Positions 24,422 through 33,621 of a DNA stretch of 64,000 bases are shown here, in pieces. Under the pieces are notes generated by a model that was not told the origin of the DNA, made no database searches, and was given only the letters and a program-made list of their open reading frames with translations. The translations under genes and the position numbers were made by a program. Each line of letters starts with the position of its first letter. The stretch's first letter is position 1. Source of the stretch: Chryseobacterium sp. LAM-KRS1 (GTDB lineage Bacteria; Bacteroidota; Bacteroidia; Flavobacteriales; Weeksellaceae); contig NZ_JAAOIZ010000002.1 in assembly GCF_013184525.1 (NCBI RefSeq), positions 124,001 to 188,000 on the forward strand, read 5' to 3'.

Positions 24422-25789
24422 TTATTGGTTTTCTAATGTATTTAATTCTCCTTTAGCTTTGATCAGTTTTATCTCAGCCTGCTTATAATCCAGCAATGCA
24501 TTCGCATAATTCTGTTTTGCCTGAGTAAGAGCATTTTCAGAATCCAGAACTTCTGTAAGTGTTGCTAAACCATACTGATAATTGGATTGTGTGTTGCTTT
24601 GAACCCTTTCTGCCAGTCCTACATTATTCTTCATGCTTTCGATATTGATGATCGCATTTTCCATATTGGAAATAGCATTTTTATAATCCAGGTTTAGGCT
24701 AAGCTTAGTTTTCTCAATATCCTGATCCAGATCCTGAATATCGATTTCGGCCTGTTGAATCTGAGCCTTGGTTTGGCCACCCATAAAAATCGGAACTTTA
24801 ATGGCTAGACCTATGGAAGCAAAATCACTCCAGTTGGTTCCCTGAGAAGATCCTGTGAAATAAGGAAATTTATTTCCTAATCCCTGCCATCCGTAATTGG
24901 CTGTTAATCCCACGGTAGGATAAAGATAAGCTTCTGTTGCTTTTTTACTAAACTGTAATAACTCTCTTTGTTTATTTAGTACTTTTAATTCAGATCTTTG
25001 TTCCAGGCTCACATTGGTTGCTAAAAGCTGCGGATTGGGTTCAATTGTTTTTTCTTCAAGCTCAATCGGTGTTTCAATAGGAACTCCCATATAAAACTTC
25101 AATGAATTTTTAGCCACTTCCACCCCGTTGATCAGCTGTTGCCTGTTCGATCCTATATTATTAAGCTGAACGTTGGTACGGTCCAGGTCTATAGATTTAG
25201 CAAGGCCATTATCAACTAAGCTTTTGATCACATTTCTTACCCTTTCCGTATTAGCATAACTGGCTTCAATCGTCTTAAGATTTTCTTCCTGAACAAAAAC
25301 CTGATAATAAGCTGTCGCTACATTTTCAATGATTTGTTCATTGGTCAGCTGTGAATTAAGAATATAAAACTCACGGGTAGATTTAGCAGCTTTTAAACCG
25401 ATGAATACTCTCTGGTCAAAAATATTCTGGTTAAGCGTTACAGAGTTTACAGACTGCCATTTTGTTCCGAATGTCACCGGAATCATCTGTCCCGGCATTC
25501 CTAAAATCTCACCAGGAAGAACAGACTTCTGTAAAATAGGATTAAAAGTATTGCTGATATTAGCACTGATCTGCGGTAAAGCACCGGCTCTGGCTTCATC
25601 AATTTTATATTCAGCTTTTTTTACCTGTAAAGCAGCTTTCTTAGCTTCTGCCTTATTTTTCAGGGCCTGCTGAATGGCTTCTTTTAAAGAAACCTGTTGC
25701 TGAGCATGTACCGATGAGTAACCGAAAATCATAAATGCTGCAGCTATCCCTATTTTTAGCTTTTGTGCAGTTATACGTTTTCTTTTCAT
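24422..25789 (-). CDS. TolC family outer-membrane efflux protein
   Basis: The 455-residue protein begins with a signal peptide (A-A-F-M-I-F-G-Y-S-S-V-H-A-Q, about 16-29). The mature part consists of two TolC repeats, each ending in helical segments with heptads, such as S-L-K-E-A-I-Q-Q-A-L-K-N-K and L-Q-E-A/Q-N-Y-A-N-A-L-L-D-Y-K-Q-A-E-I (about 417-436). It should form the outer-membrane tunnel of the efflux system. It is the first structural gene of the operon, 97 bp downstream of tetR. Confidence 0.95.
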   Translation of the reverse strand: MKRKRITAQKLKIGIAAAFMIFGYSSVHAQQQVSLKEAIQQALKNKAEAKKAALQVKKAEYKIDEARAGALPQISANISNTFNPILQKSVLPGEILGMPGQMIPVTFGTKWQSVNSVTLNQNIFDQRVFIGLKAAKSTREFYILNSQLTNEQIIENVATAYYQVFVQEENLKTIEASYANTERVRNVIKSLVDNGLAKSIDLDRTNVQLNNIGSNRQQLINGVEVAKNSLKFYMGVPIETPIELEEKTIEPNPQLLATNVSLEQRSELKVLNKQRELLQFSKKATEAYLYPTVGLTANYGWQGLGNKFPYFTGSSQGTNWSDFASIGLAIKVPIFMGGQTKAQIQQAEIDIQDLDQDIEKTKLSLNLDYKNAISNMENAIINIESMKNNVGLAERVQSNTQSNYQYGLATLTEVLDSENALTQAKQNYANALLDYKQAEIKLIKAKGELNTLENQ

Positions 25790-25886
25790 AATTTTATTAC
25801 TTCGTTTATTTTTTTAATAGATGTTCTTCTTCAAATACTTTATTCCTAAAGGACGGATCATATTTAAAAATACTTTAAGCTTTTAA

Positions 25887-26480
25887 CTAATTTTTAAATA
25901 AAATATTCAGTATGATCTCTTTTCTCTCTGATATGATCTTATCAAATTCTTTATCACTGATCATTAGATTCTCCATCAAAAGAGGACGTATTGCGCTGGG
26001 AAATACCAATAAAGAAACCATATTCAGAATAAATTGGATAGGTTTCATTCTCTCTATATTTCCTGCTTCCATTTCCGTTTCAATGTCTTCATACATCTTT
26101 TTCAAATCATCTTCCTCTATATCCTTCTGATGACAATTCCCTTTATTGATCTGTGAAACAATATAAGTTTCCAGATAAGGATATTGAAGGCTTGTTGATA
26201 AGCTGCCTTCTATAAACTGGCTTATTTTCTCTTTAAAAGGCAGATCGGAATTCTGTATAATTTTAGATTTCTCTTGTTCTACTTTTTGCGCTTCATTAAA
26301 TACAATCTGCATCAGATTATCTCTGGAACGGAAATAGTAATTAATAAGCGTTCTATTCACTCCGGCTTCATCTGCAATCTCTTGCGTAGTAGCATCAAAC
26401 TTCCCTTTCACAAAGAATAGGTGCTTCGCAGTTTCTTTGATCAATTCTTGTGTTTGGTCTTTTTTTGCTTGATTTGACAT
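25887..26480 (-). CDS. TetR family transcriptional regulator of the RND operon
   Basis: The 197-residue protein carries an N-terminal TetR helix-turn-helix (T-T-Q-E-I-A-D-E-A-G-V-N-R-T-L-I-N-Y-Y-F-R-S-R-D-N-L, about 30-55) and a variable ligand-binding C-terminus. It precedes the efflux genes on the same strand. A perfect TTTG-N19-TACATTTG promoter lies upstream, with two palindromic TTGTTAAACAA sites on either side. It most likely binds these and represses itself and the pump until an inducing compound is present (inference). Confidence 0.92.
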   Translation of the reverse strand: MSNQAKKDQTQELIKETAKHLFFVKGKFDATTQEIADEAGVNRTLINYYFRSRDNLMQIVFNEAQKVEQEKSKIIQNSDLPFKEKISQFIEGSLSTSLQYPYLETYIVSQINKGNCHQKDIEEDDLKKMYEDIETEMEAGNIERMKPIQFILNMVSLLVFPSAIRPLLMENLMISDKEFDKIISERKEIILNILFKN

Positions 26481-26481
26481 T

Positions 26482-26494
26482 TTTGTTAAACAAA
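26482..26494. promoter_or_regulatory. Operator-like palindrome 1 of tetR operon
   Basis: TTTGTTAAACAAA, a palindrome with 6-bp arms and a single central A (26488), located at the likely transcription start, next to the tetR start codon. Confidence 0.65.
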
Positions 26495-26500
26495 TTTGTG

Positions 26501-26531
26501 CAAATGTAGATCAAATTTTTTTTTTGACAAA
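26501..26531 (-). promoter_or_regulatory. Promoter of the tetR-RND operon
   Basis: On the minus strand TTTG (26528-26531), 19 bp, TACATTTG (26501-26508): an exact match to the Bacteroidetes consensus. The probable start point lies about 15 nt before the tetR ATG. Confidence 0.85.
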
Positions 26532-26532
26532 A

Positions 26533-26543
26533 TTGTTAAACAA
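26533..26543. promoter_or_regulatory. Operator-like palindrome 2 of tetR operon
   Basis: TTGTTAAACAA, same core as site 1, centre at 26538, exactly 50 bp from the first centre, and directly upstream of the -33 box. Confidence 0.65.
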
Positions 26544-26636
26544 AATAATTAAATGAATCTCATGATTTACATCATGTTTTAAAACAAACACTTACAGATG
26601 AATGATTATTAATCCCGATAAAGTGAGGCGTTTTTA

Positions 26637-26644
26637 TATATTTG
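26637..26644 (+). promoter_or_regulatory. Promoter -7 element of the T9SS protein gene
   Basis: TATATTTG matches TAnnTTTG, 17 bp before the start at 26662. A palindrome CATGAT-ttac-ATCATG at 26561-26576 lies further upstream. No clear -33 box. Confidence 0.5.
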
Positions 26645-26661
26645 CCGGAAATTAATAATAG

Positions 26662-29600
26662 ATGCGGAAAATTTTATTTCTTTTATCAGTGTTCACTTAT
26701 GGACTCACATTTTCTCAAACCAAAGCTATACAGGATAATCAGTATTTTTTTTACGAAAACAAAGGCCAGATTGTTGATCAGGATGGAAAAGAAAATACTG
26801 ATGTAAAATATTTGTACAATTCAGCAGGGCTGAATGTTCAACTTCGATCTAATGGGTTTTCTTATGATGTATACGAAACGAAAAAGACATCCAATCCTAA
26901 TTCCCAAAAATTTAAAAAAGATAAATCTTTAAACGCTAAAACGTATTATGAGGATGAATTCCTTTACGAACATTTATTTCATAGAGTTGATATTGAATTA
27001 CTAAATTCAAATAAAAGTGTTGCAATTATTGCGGAGGGAAAATCTTATGATTTTGACAATTATTACAACATTCCCAATAATTCTAAAGGAATAACCAATG
27101 TACACAGGTTCCAAAAAATAGTATACAAGAATATTTATTCAAATATTGATTTGGTATTTTTTAAACCAAAAGACACTATGAAGCCCATTGAGTACAATTT
27201 TATTATCAATCCAGGCGGAAAAATTTCAGATATAAAAATGAAATTTAGTGGGGCTCCAACCTCAATTAAAGATGGTAAGCTTACCTTGGATATGCGTTTT
27301 GGAAAAATGCAGGAAAATATTCCCAACAGTTGGATTAAAAACAAGAATATAAATGTAAGTATTCCCGTTTCTTTTAATGATATTGGTAATCAAACTTTTA
27401 GCTTTAATACTCCAATTGACATTTCCACTAAAACTATTATCATTGATCCGGTTCCAACAAGAATCTGGGGAAGCCATGCGGGTGGAACAGGTGATGATTA
27501 TGGTAGAATAAAAACTGATAGTCAAAATAAGGGTTACTTATTTGGTACCACCAGTAGCTATACTAATTTTGCTACTTCAGGTACCTATCAACAGAATCTT
27601 GCCGGTGGACTTGACTCTTTTTTAATGAAGTTGACGCCAAGCGGACAAAGACTTTGGGGAACATATTATGGTTTTGGAATGACTGATGTTTTCATGGATG
27701 TTGATTTTGACGAAGATTTTAGTATTTATGCCGGGGGAACTATTCAAAGAGGACCATACAATGAAAATATTGTTTTAGTAAAATTTGACAATAATGGCGC
27801 TCTTGTCTTTCAAAAAGAATTTGTTTCCAGCAGACAAGACAAGCTTAATTCCGTTTCTTATAATCAAAATAAGATATATATCGGAGGAGATGCTTTCAGT
27901 TCTGATTTCCCAACTGTGAATGCAATGCAACCAACAAAATCTACACCTCTTGGATATACAGATGGAATTTTAGCCTCTTTAAATTCAACAACAGGTAATG
28001 TAGATTGGGCAACTTATTTTGGGCAAAGTGATGGTTCAACTTCTATTTTCCATATTTTTTCTTCAAACAATGATCTTGAAATAATTGGAGCTACACAATC
28101 TTCAAATATCCCCATGATTAATGCCTTTCAATCTATAAAAGGTGGAGAATCAGACGGAATCTATATTAAATTATCGAAACAAGGAAACACCATTCTTCGA
28201 TCAAGCTATTATGGAAACGCAGGATCTGAACTTGTGTTAAAAGCAAGAATTGTAAATAATATTTTAATTCTTCCGGGAAAATATACTACAACTGCTTTTC
28301 CTCAGGGGCAGCCAGGAATTTGGCGGGTTAACCTTGCGAATAATACCGTTACAAAAAACTACTTTAATTTTCATGGAGATCCTCAATTATTAGCATATCC
28401 TGACACTTCGGGAAATGTTTTCTTCACAGGTTTACATTTCAATGGCCTTCCGGATATATCGACTCCCGGTGCCTATATGGGAATGCCGGCACAATATAAT
28501 TCTACATTTTTAATTAAATATAACCAAAATGATGTAAAGGAATGGGGTACTTATTATACAGGAAATGGTGCGACACAACAAGGAGAGGTAACAAAAGATA
28601 ATGATGATGCGATTTATTTAACAGGAATGTCAGGTGGAAATACATCAGGTATCGCAACCCCTGGAACATTTCAGCAATTACCTGGTGGTGGAAACGATAT
28701 TTTTATTGCTAAATTTAAGGATTGTACATCAGCCACTACAGTAACCTCAAACTCTCCTGTTTGTATCAATTCTTCCATCCAATTACATGCAACCGGGGGA
28801 ACAACATATAGCTGGACCGGACCTAATGGATTTAGTTCTGCCCAACAAAATCCTACTATTCCGAATGCCACAGCCGCTAATGCAGGGACATATATCTGTC
28901 AGGTATCAGGGTCAGGCGGTTGTGACGGAAGCTTCACTGTAAATGTAATCGTAGGAGATACTGTTGCACCGGTTCCAAATATTGCCAATATGCCGGATGT
29001 CACAGGAGATTGCCATACTGTAATTTCAACTTTCCCAACAGCAACTGATAATTGCGCAGGAATTATTACAGCAACCACAACAGATCCGCTTTCTTATTCT
29101 GTTCCGGGAACTTATATAATCCACTGGACATATAATGATGGTCATGGAAATACGGCAACACAAAACCAAAATGTAATTATAACCTCTCCGGCTCTCCCTG
29201 CAACACAAAATTTACAACAAACATTTTGCGCTACTAATCAGCCAAAAGTTTCAGATATTCAGATCAGTGGTCAGAATATAAAATGGTATGATGCATCAGG
29301 AAACCTTTTACCTTTAAATACAGGGCTTGTAAGCGGGCAAACCTATTATGCTTCACAAACCATTAACAACTGTGAAAGCAACAAAATAGCAATTCAGGTG
29401 ACAGTTAATTCCACTCCTAAGCCAGCAGCAAATGCTACTCAGGATTTTTGTGCCTCTGCCAATCCTACGTTAGCTAATCTGGCTGTTACGGGAACATCAC
29501 TCGTGTTTTACAATGCGGGCGGGAATATTTTACCTCTCAGTACACCACTGGTACATGGACAAACGTATTTTGTTACTCAAACATTGAACGGATGCGAATC

Positions 29601-30576
29601 TGAAAAGCAGTCCATAGCTGTTACATTGTCCATCAATAATGTTCCTGCTCAGGATGTCACAGATGCTTTATGCAATACTTCTACCGGAACAACAATGGCT
29701 ATTAATCTTCATTCGTATGAAGGAAATATTATTCCTAACCCGCAAAACTACACCTTTACTTATACCGATAGTGCAGGAAATACGATTCCAAATCCTTCAG
29801 CTTATATGATGAGCATTGGCTCAAGTGTTATTCATGTAAAAGTATCTACCCCCGATGGATGTTTTATAGTGATACGATTAAGCTTAACATTAAATCCAAA
29901 GCCTAAAATAAGTCTTCCAGAAAACATTGATTTTTGCAAGGGAAAAACATTAACACTCGATGCAGGAAGCGGATTTGCTTCTTATCTATGGAATACAGGA
30001 GCTACAACACAGACTATTGTAGTATCCGTTCCCGGAAACTATTCTGTGAAAGTAACCAACAGTTTCGGATGTGAAAGCATTGCAAATACGCAGGTTAGCT
30101 ATTCTGTTTTAGCTGAGATCGTTTCTGTAACAATTGCTAATAGTTCTGCAACTGTTTTACTTTCAGCTAGTGGAAACTATGAATATTCACTGGATAATGT
30201 GACATGGCAGGATTCCAATGTCTTTAATAATTTAAGCATGGGAGAATATACTGTTTATGTAAGAACAAAATCAGGTTGCATCATTGGCCAGAAAAACTTT
30301 TCTATATTCAATATTCCTAATGCAATTACTCCTAATGGTGACGGGATCAACGATAAATGGAAGATAAGAGGCCTTGAAAATTATACAGGAACTGAAGTCG
30401 GCATCTATGATAGAAGAGGTATTCCGGTATTCAAAGATATCATCAGTAAAAAACCTTTTGAATGGGACGGAAAATACAATTCATTACCATTGCCTACAGG
30501 AAGCTATTGGTACATTATAAAGGTTTCAGATGGGCGATTATACAATGGATGGTTGCTGATTAAAAATAGAGAATAA
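26662..30576 (+). CDS. T9SS type B sorted secreted protein (SBBP/HYR/Ig-like repeats)
   Basis: The 1304-residue protein begins with a signal peptide (ends ...Y-G-L-T-F-S-Q at about 19). It then has an N-terminal DUF7948-like region (to about 270), SBBP-type beta-propeller repeats (about 270-690, with G-G-A/T-D-S/G-F repeated blocks), a PKD/Ig-like segment (about 690-765), a HYR-like domain (about 770-845: A-T-D-N-C-A-G and T-Y-N-D-G-H-G-N-T-A), further Ig-like repeats with C-E-S motifs, and a C-terminal gliding-motility-associated domain (about 1230-1304: I-T-P-N-G-D-G-I-N-D-K-W). The latter is the type B T9SS sorting signal. The protein should be exported to the cell surface, and is likely adhesive or scaffold-like. 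Confidence 0.9.
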   Translation: MRKILFLLSVFTYGLTFSQTKAIQDNQYFFYENKGQIVDQDGKENTDVKYLYNSAGLNVQLRSNGFSYDVYETKKTSNPNSQKFKKDKSLNAKTYYEDEFLYEHLFHRVDIELLNSNKSVAIIAEGKSYDFDNYYNIPNNSKGITNVHRFQKIVYKNIYSNIDLVFFKPKDTMKPIEYNFIINPGGKISDIKMKFSGAPTSIKDGKLTLDMRFGKMQENIPNSWIKNKNINVSIPVSFNDIGNQTFSFNTPIDISTKTIIIDPVPTRIWGSHAGGTGDDYGRIKTDSQNKGYLFGTTSSYTNFATSGTYQQNLAGGLDSFLMKLTPSGQRLWGTYYGFGMTDVFMDVDFDEDFSIYAGGTIQRGPYNENIVLVKFDNNGALVFQKEFVSSRQDKLNSVSYNQNKIYIGGDAFSSDFPTVNAMQPTKSTPLGYTDGILASLNSTTGNVDWATYFGQSDGSTSIFHIFSSNNDLEIIGATQSSNIPMINAFQSIKGGESDGIYIKLSKQGNTILRSSYYGNAGSELVLKARIVNNILILPGKYTTTAFPQGQPGIWRVNLANNTVTKNYFNFHGDPQLLAYPDTSGNVFFTGLHFNGLPDISTPGAYMGMPAQYNSTFLIKYNQNDVKEWGTYYTGNGATQQGEVTKDNDDAIYLTGMSGGNTSGIATPGTFQQLPGGGNDIFIAKFKDCTSATTVTSNSPVCINSSIQLHATGGTTYSWTGPNGFSSAQQNPTIPNATAANAGTYICQVSGSGGCDGSFTVNVIVGDTVAPVPNIANMPDVTGDCHTVISTFPTATDNCAGIITATTTDPLSYSVPGTYIIHWTYNDGHGNTATQNQNVIITSPALPATQNLQQTFCATNQPKVSDIQISGQNIKWYDASGNLLPLNTGLVSGQTYYASQTINNCESNKIAIQVTVNSTPKPAANATQDFCASANPTLANLAVTGTSLVFYNAGGNILPLSTPLVHGQTYFVTQTLNGCESEKQSIAVTLSINNVPAQDVTDALCNTSTGTTMAINLHSYEGNIIPNPQNYTFTYTDSAGNTIPNPSAYMMSIGSSVIHVKVSTPDGCFIVIRLSLTLNPKPKISLPENIDFCKGKTLTLDAGSGFASYLWNTGATTQTIVVSVPGNYSVKVTNSFGCESIANTQVSYSVLAEIVSVTIANSSATVLLSASGNYEYSLDNVTWQDSNVFNNLSMGEYTVYVRTKSGCIIGQKNFSIFNIPNAITPNGDGINDKWKIRGLENYTGTEVGIYDRRGIPVFKDIISKKPFEWDGKYNSLPLPTGSYWYIIKVSDGRLYNGWLLIKNRE

Positions 30577-30611
30577 GATAAATATTTAAAATTAATTTAA
30601 CAAAGCGAATA

Positions 30612-31700
30612 ATGAGAACAATTTTTGTGCTTTTACTAATCCTTTTATTTTCCAGCTGTAATGCACAGTTCGACAAAAACAATTTAATAAATGATTGGTA
30701 TTTATATAAATTAGAAACGAAAGATGGTAGTAAACCATTTCTTTTAAAAAACATTTCAGAAAAGAATTACAATATAATTATAAATAAAAATGATTATCTT
30801 CTTGTTAATAATCAAACATTATTTAGCTCTTTTAGAGATTCGAGATTTAAAACCAATTACAATCTAATTCAAAATAGGTTAGTTACATCTAGTGAGTCTT
30901 CTTTAACAATAGAGAAATTAGGAAAAGATAGTTTAATTTTATCTCAAAATATTAAGGGTTTTGAAGCAAAAGATCTCCTTAGATATTTCTATGTACGAAA
31001 AGATATTGTCCTTCAAAATGAAATTAAAAAAAATTTAAATAAAGACACCTTAATAGCTAATAACATATTAAGCCCTACATTTAAAAACCCACTAAGTACA
31101 AGGCAACTTAAAGACCTGACTATCACTAAACCCTTTTCAGTAAAGGATAGGCCAATTAATTACAAATTTAATGGTTATATCTTTATCAATGTTCAAACTA
31201 AAACTGTTACAATTAAATTAATCTCCTTTGATAACGAGTTATTAGATCAAATAAATAAGAAAAGTAAAGATTTAATTAAGTTTAATAATTGGGATGTTGC
31301 CTCTTTGAATAATTTTAAAATAATTAAAATACCTTTTGCTTTTGAAAGTTATTATAAACTAAGTAAAGAAATTGAGAGCTATGGAGAAATATACAGCTTT
31401 TATTCCATCGACTTTAATTCAAATAATGAAGAGAATATCTCTTATCAGCAAACTCAAAAATCTAGTTCATTATTTAATCAAGCTTTACTTGAATATCAAA
31501 ACAAAAATTATATAAAATCAATAGAGTTATTTGATCAAGCATATAAATATAATCCTAAAAAACTAGATGCTTATTATAATTCTGCCGCTATCAATTTTGG
31601 AATAGGTAAAAAAGAAGAAGCCTGCAAAATTTGGGAATATCTAAAAAATGAGGGACAAAAAATTGCAGAAAGTGAATACAATTTGAAATGTAAAAATTAA
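30612..31700 (+). CDS. Lipoprotein with C-terminal TPR repeats
   Basis: The 362-residue protein has a lipobox (L-L-F-S-S-C at 12-17). The middle (20-280) is unassigned. The C-terminal 70 residues fit two tetratricopeptide repeats (A-L-L-E-Y-Q-N-K-N-Y-I-K-S-I-E-L-F-D-Q-A-Y-K-Y-N-P and A-Y-Y-N-S-A-A-I-N-F-G-I-G-K-K-E-E-A), a protein-binding fold. It starts 35 bp behind the T9SS gene and may be co-transcribed with it. Confidence 0.7.
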   Translation: MRTIFVLLLILLFSSCNAQFDKNNLINDWYLYKLETKDGSKPFLLKNISEKNYNIIINKNDYLLVNNQTLFSSFRDSRFKTNYNLIQNRLVTSSESSLTIEKLGKDSLILSQNIKGFEAKDLLRYFYVRKDIVLQNEIKKNLNKDTLIANNILSPTFKNPLSTRQLKDLTITKPFSVKDRPINYKFNGYIFINVQTKTVTIKLISFDNELLDQINKKSKDLIKFNNWDVASLNNFKIIKIPFAFESYYKLSKEIESYGEIYSFYSIDFNSNNEENISYQQTQKSSSLFNQALLEYQNKNYIKSIELFDQAYKYNPKKLDAYYNSAAINFGIGKKEEACKIWEYLKNEGQKIAESEYNLKCKN

Positions 31701-31739
31701 AATATAAAACGAGCAGAAAATTCTGCTCGTTTTATATTT
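31701..31739. terminator. Long bidirectional terminator (TPR lipoprotein / CvfB-like)
   Basis: A palindrome of about 38 bp (arms AATATAAAACGAGCAGAA and complement, 2-nt loop) is located between the convergent genes, with A- and T-rich flanks for both directions. Confidence 0.85.
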
Positions 31740-32562
31740 ATAATAATCTGATCTTATCCTCCATAATATCGATGATCTTATCTTTATAAAGACCTCCGAT
31801 TGCTTTCTTGAAGTTCTTTTTACTCATCTGGATTTCATCTTTGATCTCCTCTGGAGTAGATTTATCAGATAGATAAAGAAGACCATAGTTCTCCTCTAAT
31901 TTGGTAAGGATTTTTTGCTTAAATGCATCAATATTTTCAAAACCTTCAGGCTGTAAGGAAACGTCAATCTTACCGTCTTCACGAATGGCTTTAATGTAGC
32001 CTTTTTCTTCAGATAACGGATATAGCTTTTTGAAAACATCAGAAGCATAGATCAATCCTATGTATTTTTTATTGATGACAACATTCCAACCCAGTTCACT
32101 TTCATTCATCATGATCAGATCTACTTTATCCCCTTTCTGGAAGGGCAGATTTTCATATTGAGGATTCCTTTTAAACTTTGTTGTTCCCGTGATCAGTTCC
32201 AGATCCTCATCTACATAAAGATATACCAGATATCTCTTGCCTTCAATAATTTTGGATTTTTGTTGCTTATAAGGAATGAATAAATCTTTAATAATTCCCC
32301 AATCCATAAAAGCACCACTAGGTAAACTCTGAACACTGGTCATTACTGCATACTCTCCTACTTCAGCCAATGGAATTTCAGTCGTGGCTTTTAATTTACC
32401 ATCATCCTGATACACAAAAACTTCAATTTCATCCTCAATTTCCTTATCTTCCTGAGCGAAAACCTTTGGTAAAAAAGCCTTTTCACCCGATTCATCGATC
32501 AGGATCCATCCTGAATTATTTTTTTCTGAAATTTTTAAAGTTTGAGTTCTTCCGAGTTGCAT
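31738..32562 (-). CDS. CvfB-like S1 RNA-binding protein
   Basis: The 274-residue protein matches the CvfB/YitL family: several S1-like OB folds, the Q-L-G-R-T-Q-T-L-K-I-S start, D-E-S-G-E-K-A-F-L-P-K and V-Y-Q-D-D-G-K-L-K-A-T-T (about 38-64), V-A/S-L-P-S-G-A-F-M-D-W-G (about 77-86), and a C-terminal winged helix (about 220-274). CvfB proteins bind RNA; in Staphylococcus aureus the family is linked to virulence. The gene has a TACCTTTG -7 element 19 bp from the start, so transcription begins close to the ATG. It is monocistronic. Confidence 0.88.
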   Translation of the reverse strand: MQLGRTQTLKISEKNNSGWILIDESGEKAFLPKVFAQEDKEIEDEIEVFVYQDDGKLKATTEIPLAEVGEYAVMTSVQSLPSGAFMDWGIIKDLFIPYKQQKSKIIEGKRYLVYLYVDEDLELITGTTKFKRNPQYENLPFQKGDKVDLIMMNESELGWNVVINKKYIGLIYASDVFKKLYPLSEEKGYIKAIREDGKIDVSLQPEGFENIDAFKQKILTKLEENYGLLYLSDKSTPEEIKDEIQMSKKNFKKAIGGLYKDKIIDIMEDKIRLL

Positions 32563-32581
32563 TGATGATAAAATTAGTCTG

Positions 32582-32589
32582 CAAAGGTA
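32582..32589 (-). promoter_or_regulatory. Promoter -7 element of the CvfB-like gene
   Basis: TACCTTTG on the minus strand, 19 bp from the start codon. No clear -33 box at the N19 position. Confidence 0.5.
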
Positions 32590-32750
32590 CGGAAATATAA
32601 AATGACTCCTTCAGAAATAATTCCGTCAACTTCTATTTCCCTGAATTTCCTGATTTAATTTTATTAATCCGAATACCCAATACCAGTTTATAAAGAGGTC
32701 TGTTTTAAAAGAGAACTTAGCTACAAAGTTGATTATTCAGCAATCAGTTA

Positions 32751-33590
32751 TTAAGTTGTCTGAAAACGAATCCGGATTTCGTTCAGCTTGTTATACATTG
32801 TGTTTAATAATTGATCCGAAAGCTTGTCAAGATTAAAATGTTTGGCCAGGATAAACCTTAATTGATCAGGCTTAGTAATTTCAAGACTTTCTTTTCTTCC
32901 ATCATTTCCGCGTATAGTGAATGCATGATTAAAAAGGGAATATCTGGATTTTTCATCTACACTGGAAATCATAAGAGATTGAACAAATACAGAATCAGGT
33001 CCAGTGGCCACAAACCAATTTGCCATTTCCAGGTCAGGCTGCTCCACTTCTTCAAGTGAAAATTTATAGATCGGAAGCCATTCTTCCTTCAAAACTTCCA
33101 ACTGATAAAAAATGTCATTGTTAACCAATCGAAACACTCCATTTGGAGTTTCCTGTTCTATATTTGCCTGAAGTAATATGGGTGAAGTAAGCGTCATTGA
33201 ACCGAACCCCACGTCCACAAGGTATTTCAGACCCTTAATTTCTGTAGTGAGCATCATGTGTGATCTTGCCGTTGCTTTACCATTGGCACTATTCCACAGG
33301 ACTCTGGCCAGATGCATTTTAATAGTAAACCCTAAGTTCGTCAGGATATTTTTAAACAGTATATTTTGTTCATAACAGTATCCACCTCTTTGAAGTGTAA
33401 CCAGTTTATGGAAAATGGCACCTATGTCTAAAGAAGGAACGATGCCCGTGAAAGAATCAATATTTTCAAATACAATATGTTTAGGATGCAACTGATGTAA
33501 TTTCTGCAAGCCTTTCAGCTCGCCGTTATCTTCATGGTTCCAGTACGTTCCCAACCGTTTTAAATACAATTCCAATTCTGATCTTTCCAT
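32751..33590 (-). CDS. Arylamine N-acetyltransferase family protein
   Basis: The 279-residue protein keeps the NAT catalytic triad: Cys72 in R-G-G-Y-C-Y-E-Q, His111 in A-R-S-H-M-M-L, and Asp126 in L-V-D-V-G-F-G. These enzymes acetylate arylamines or act on related acyl-CoA donors. The remainder follows the family pattern (I-D-S-F-T-G, then the N-x-F-x-L segment). It is on the same strand as, and 31 bp behind, the DUF4476 gene, so they may be co-transcribed. Confidence 0.92.
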   Translation of the reverse strand: MERSELELYLKRLGTYWNHEDNGELKGLQKLHQLHPKHIVFENIDSFTGIVPSLDIGAIFHKLVTLQRGGYCYEQNILFKNILTNLGFTIKMHLARVLWNSANGKATARSHMMLTTEIKGLKYLVDVGFGSMTLTSPILLQANIEQETPNGVFRLVNNDIFYQLEVLKEEWLPIYKFSLEEVEQPDLEMANWFVATGPDSVFVQSLMISSVDEKSRYSLFNHAFTIRGNDGRKESLEITKPDQLRFILAKHFNLDKLSDQLLNTMYNKLNEIRIRFQTT

Positions 33591-33621
33591 AATTTAAATT
33601 TAAAATTTGTCTAGATGCTTA

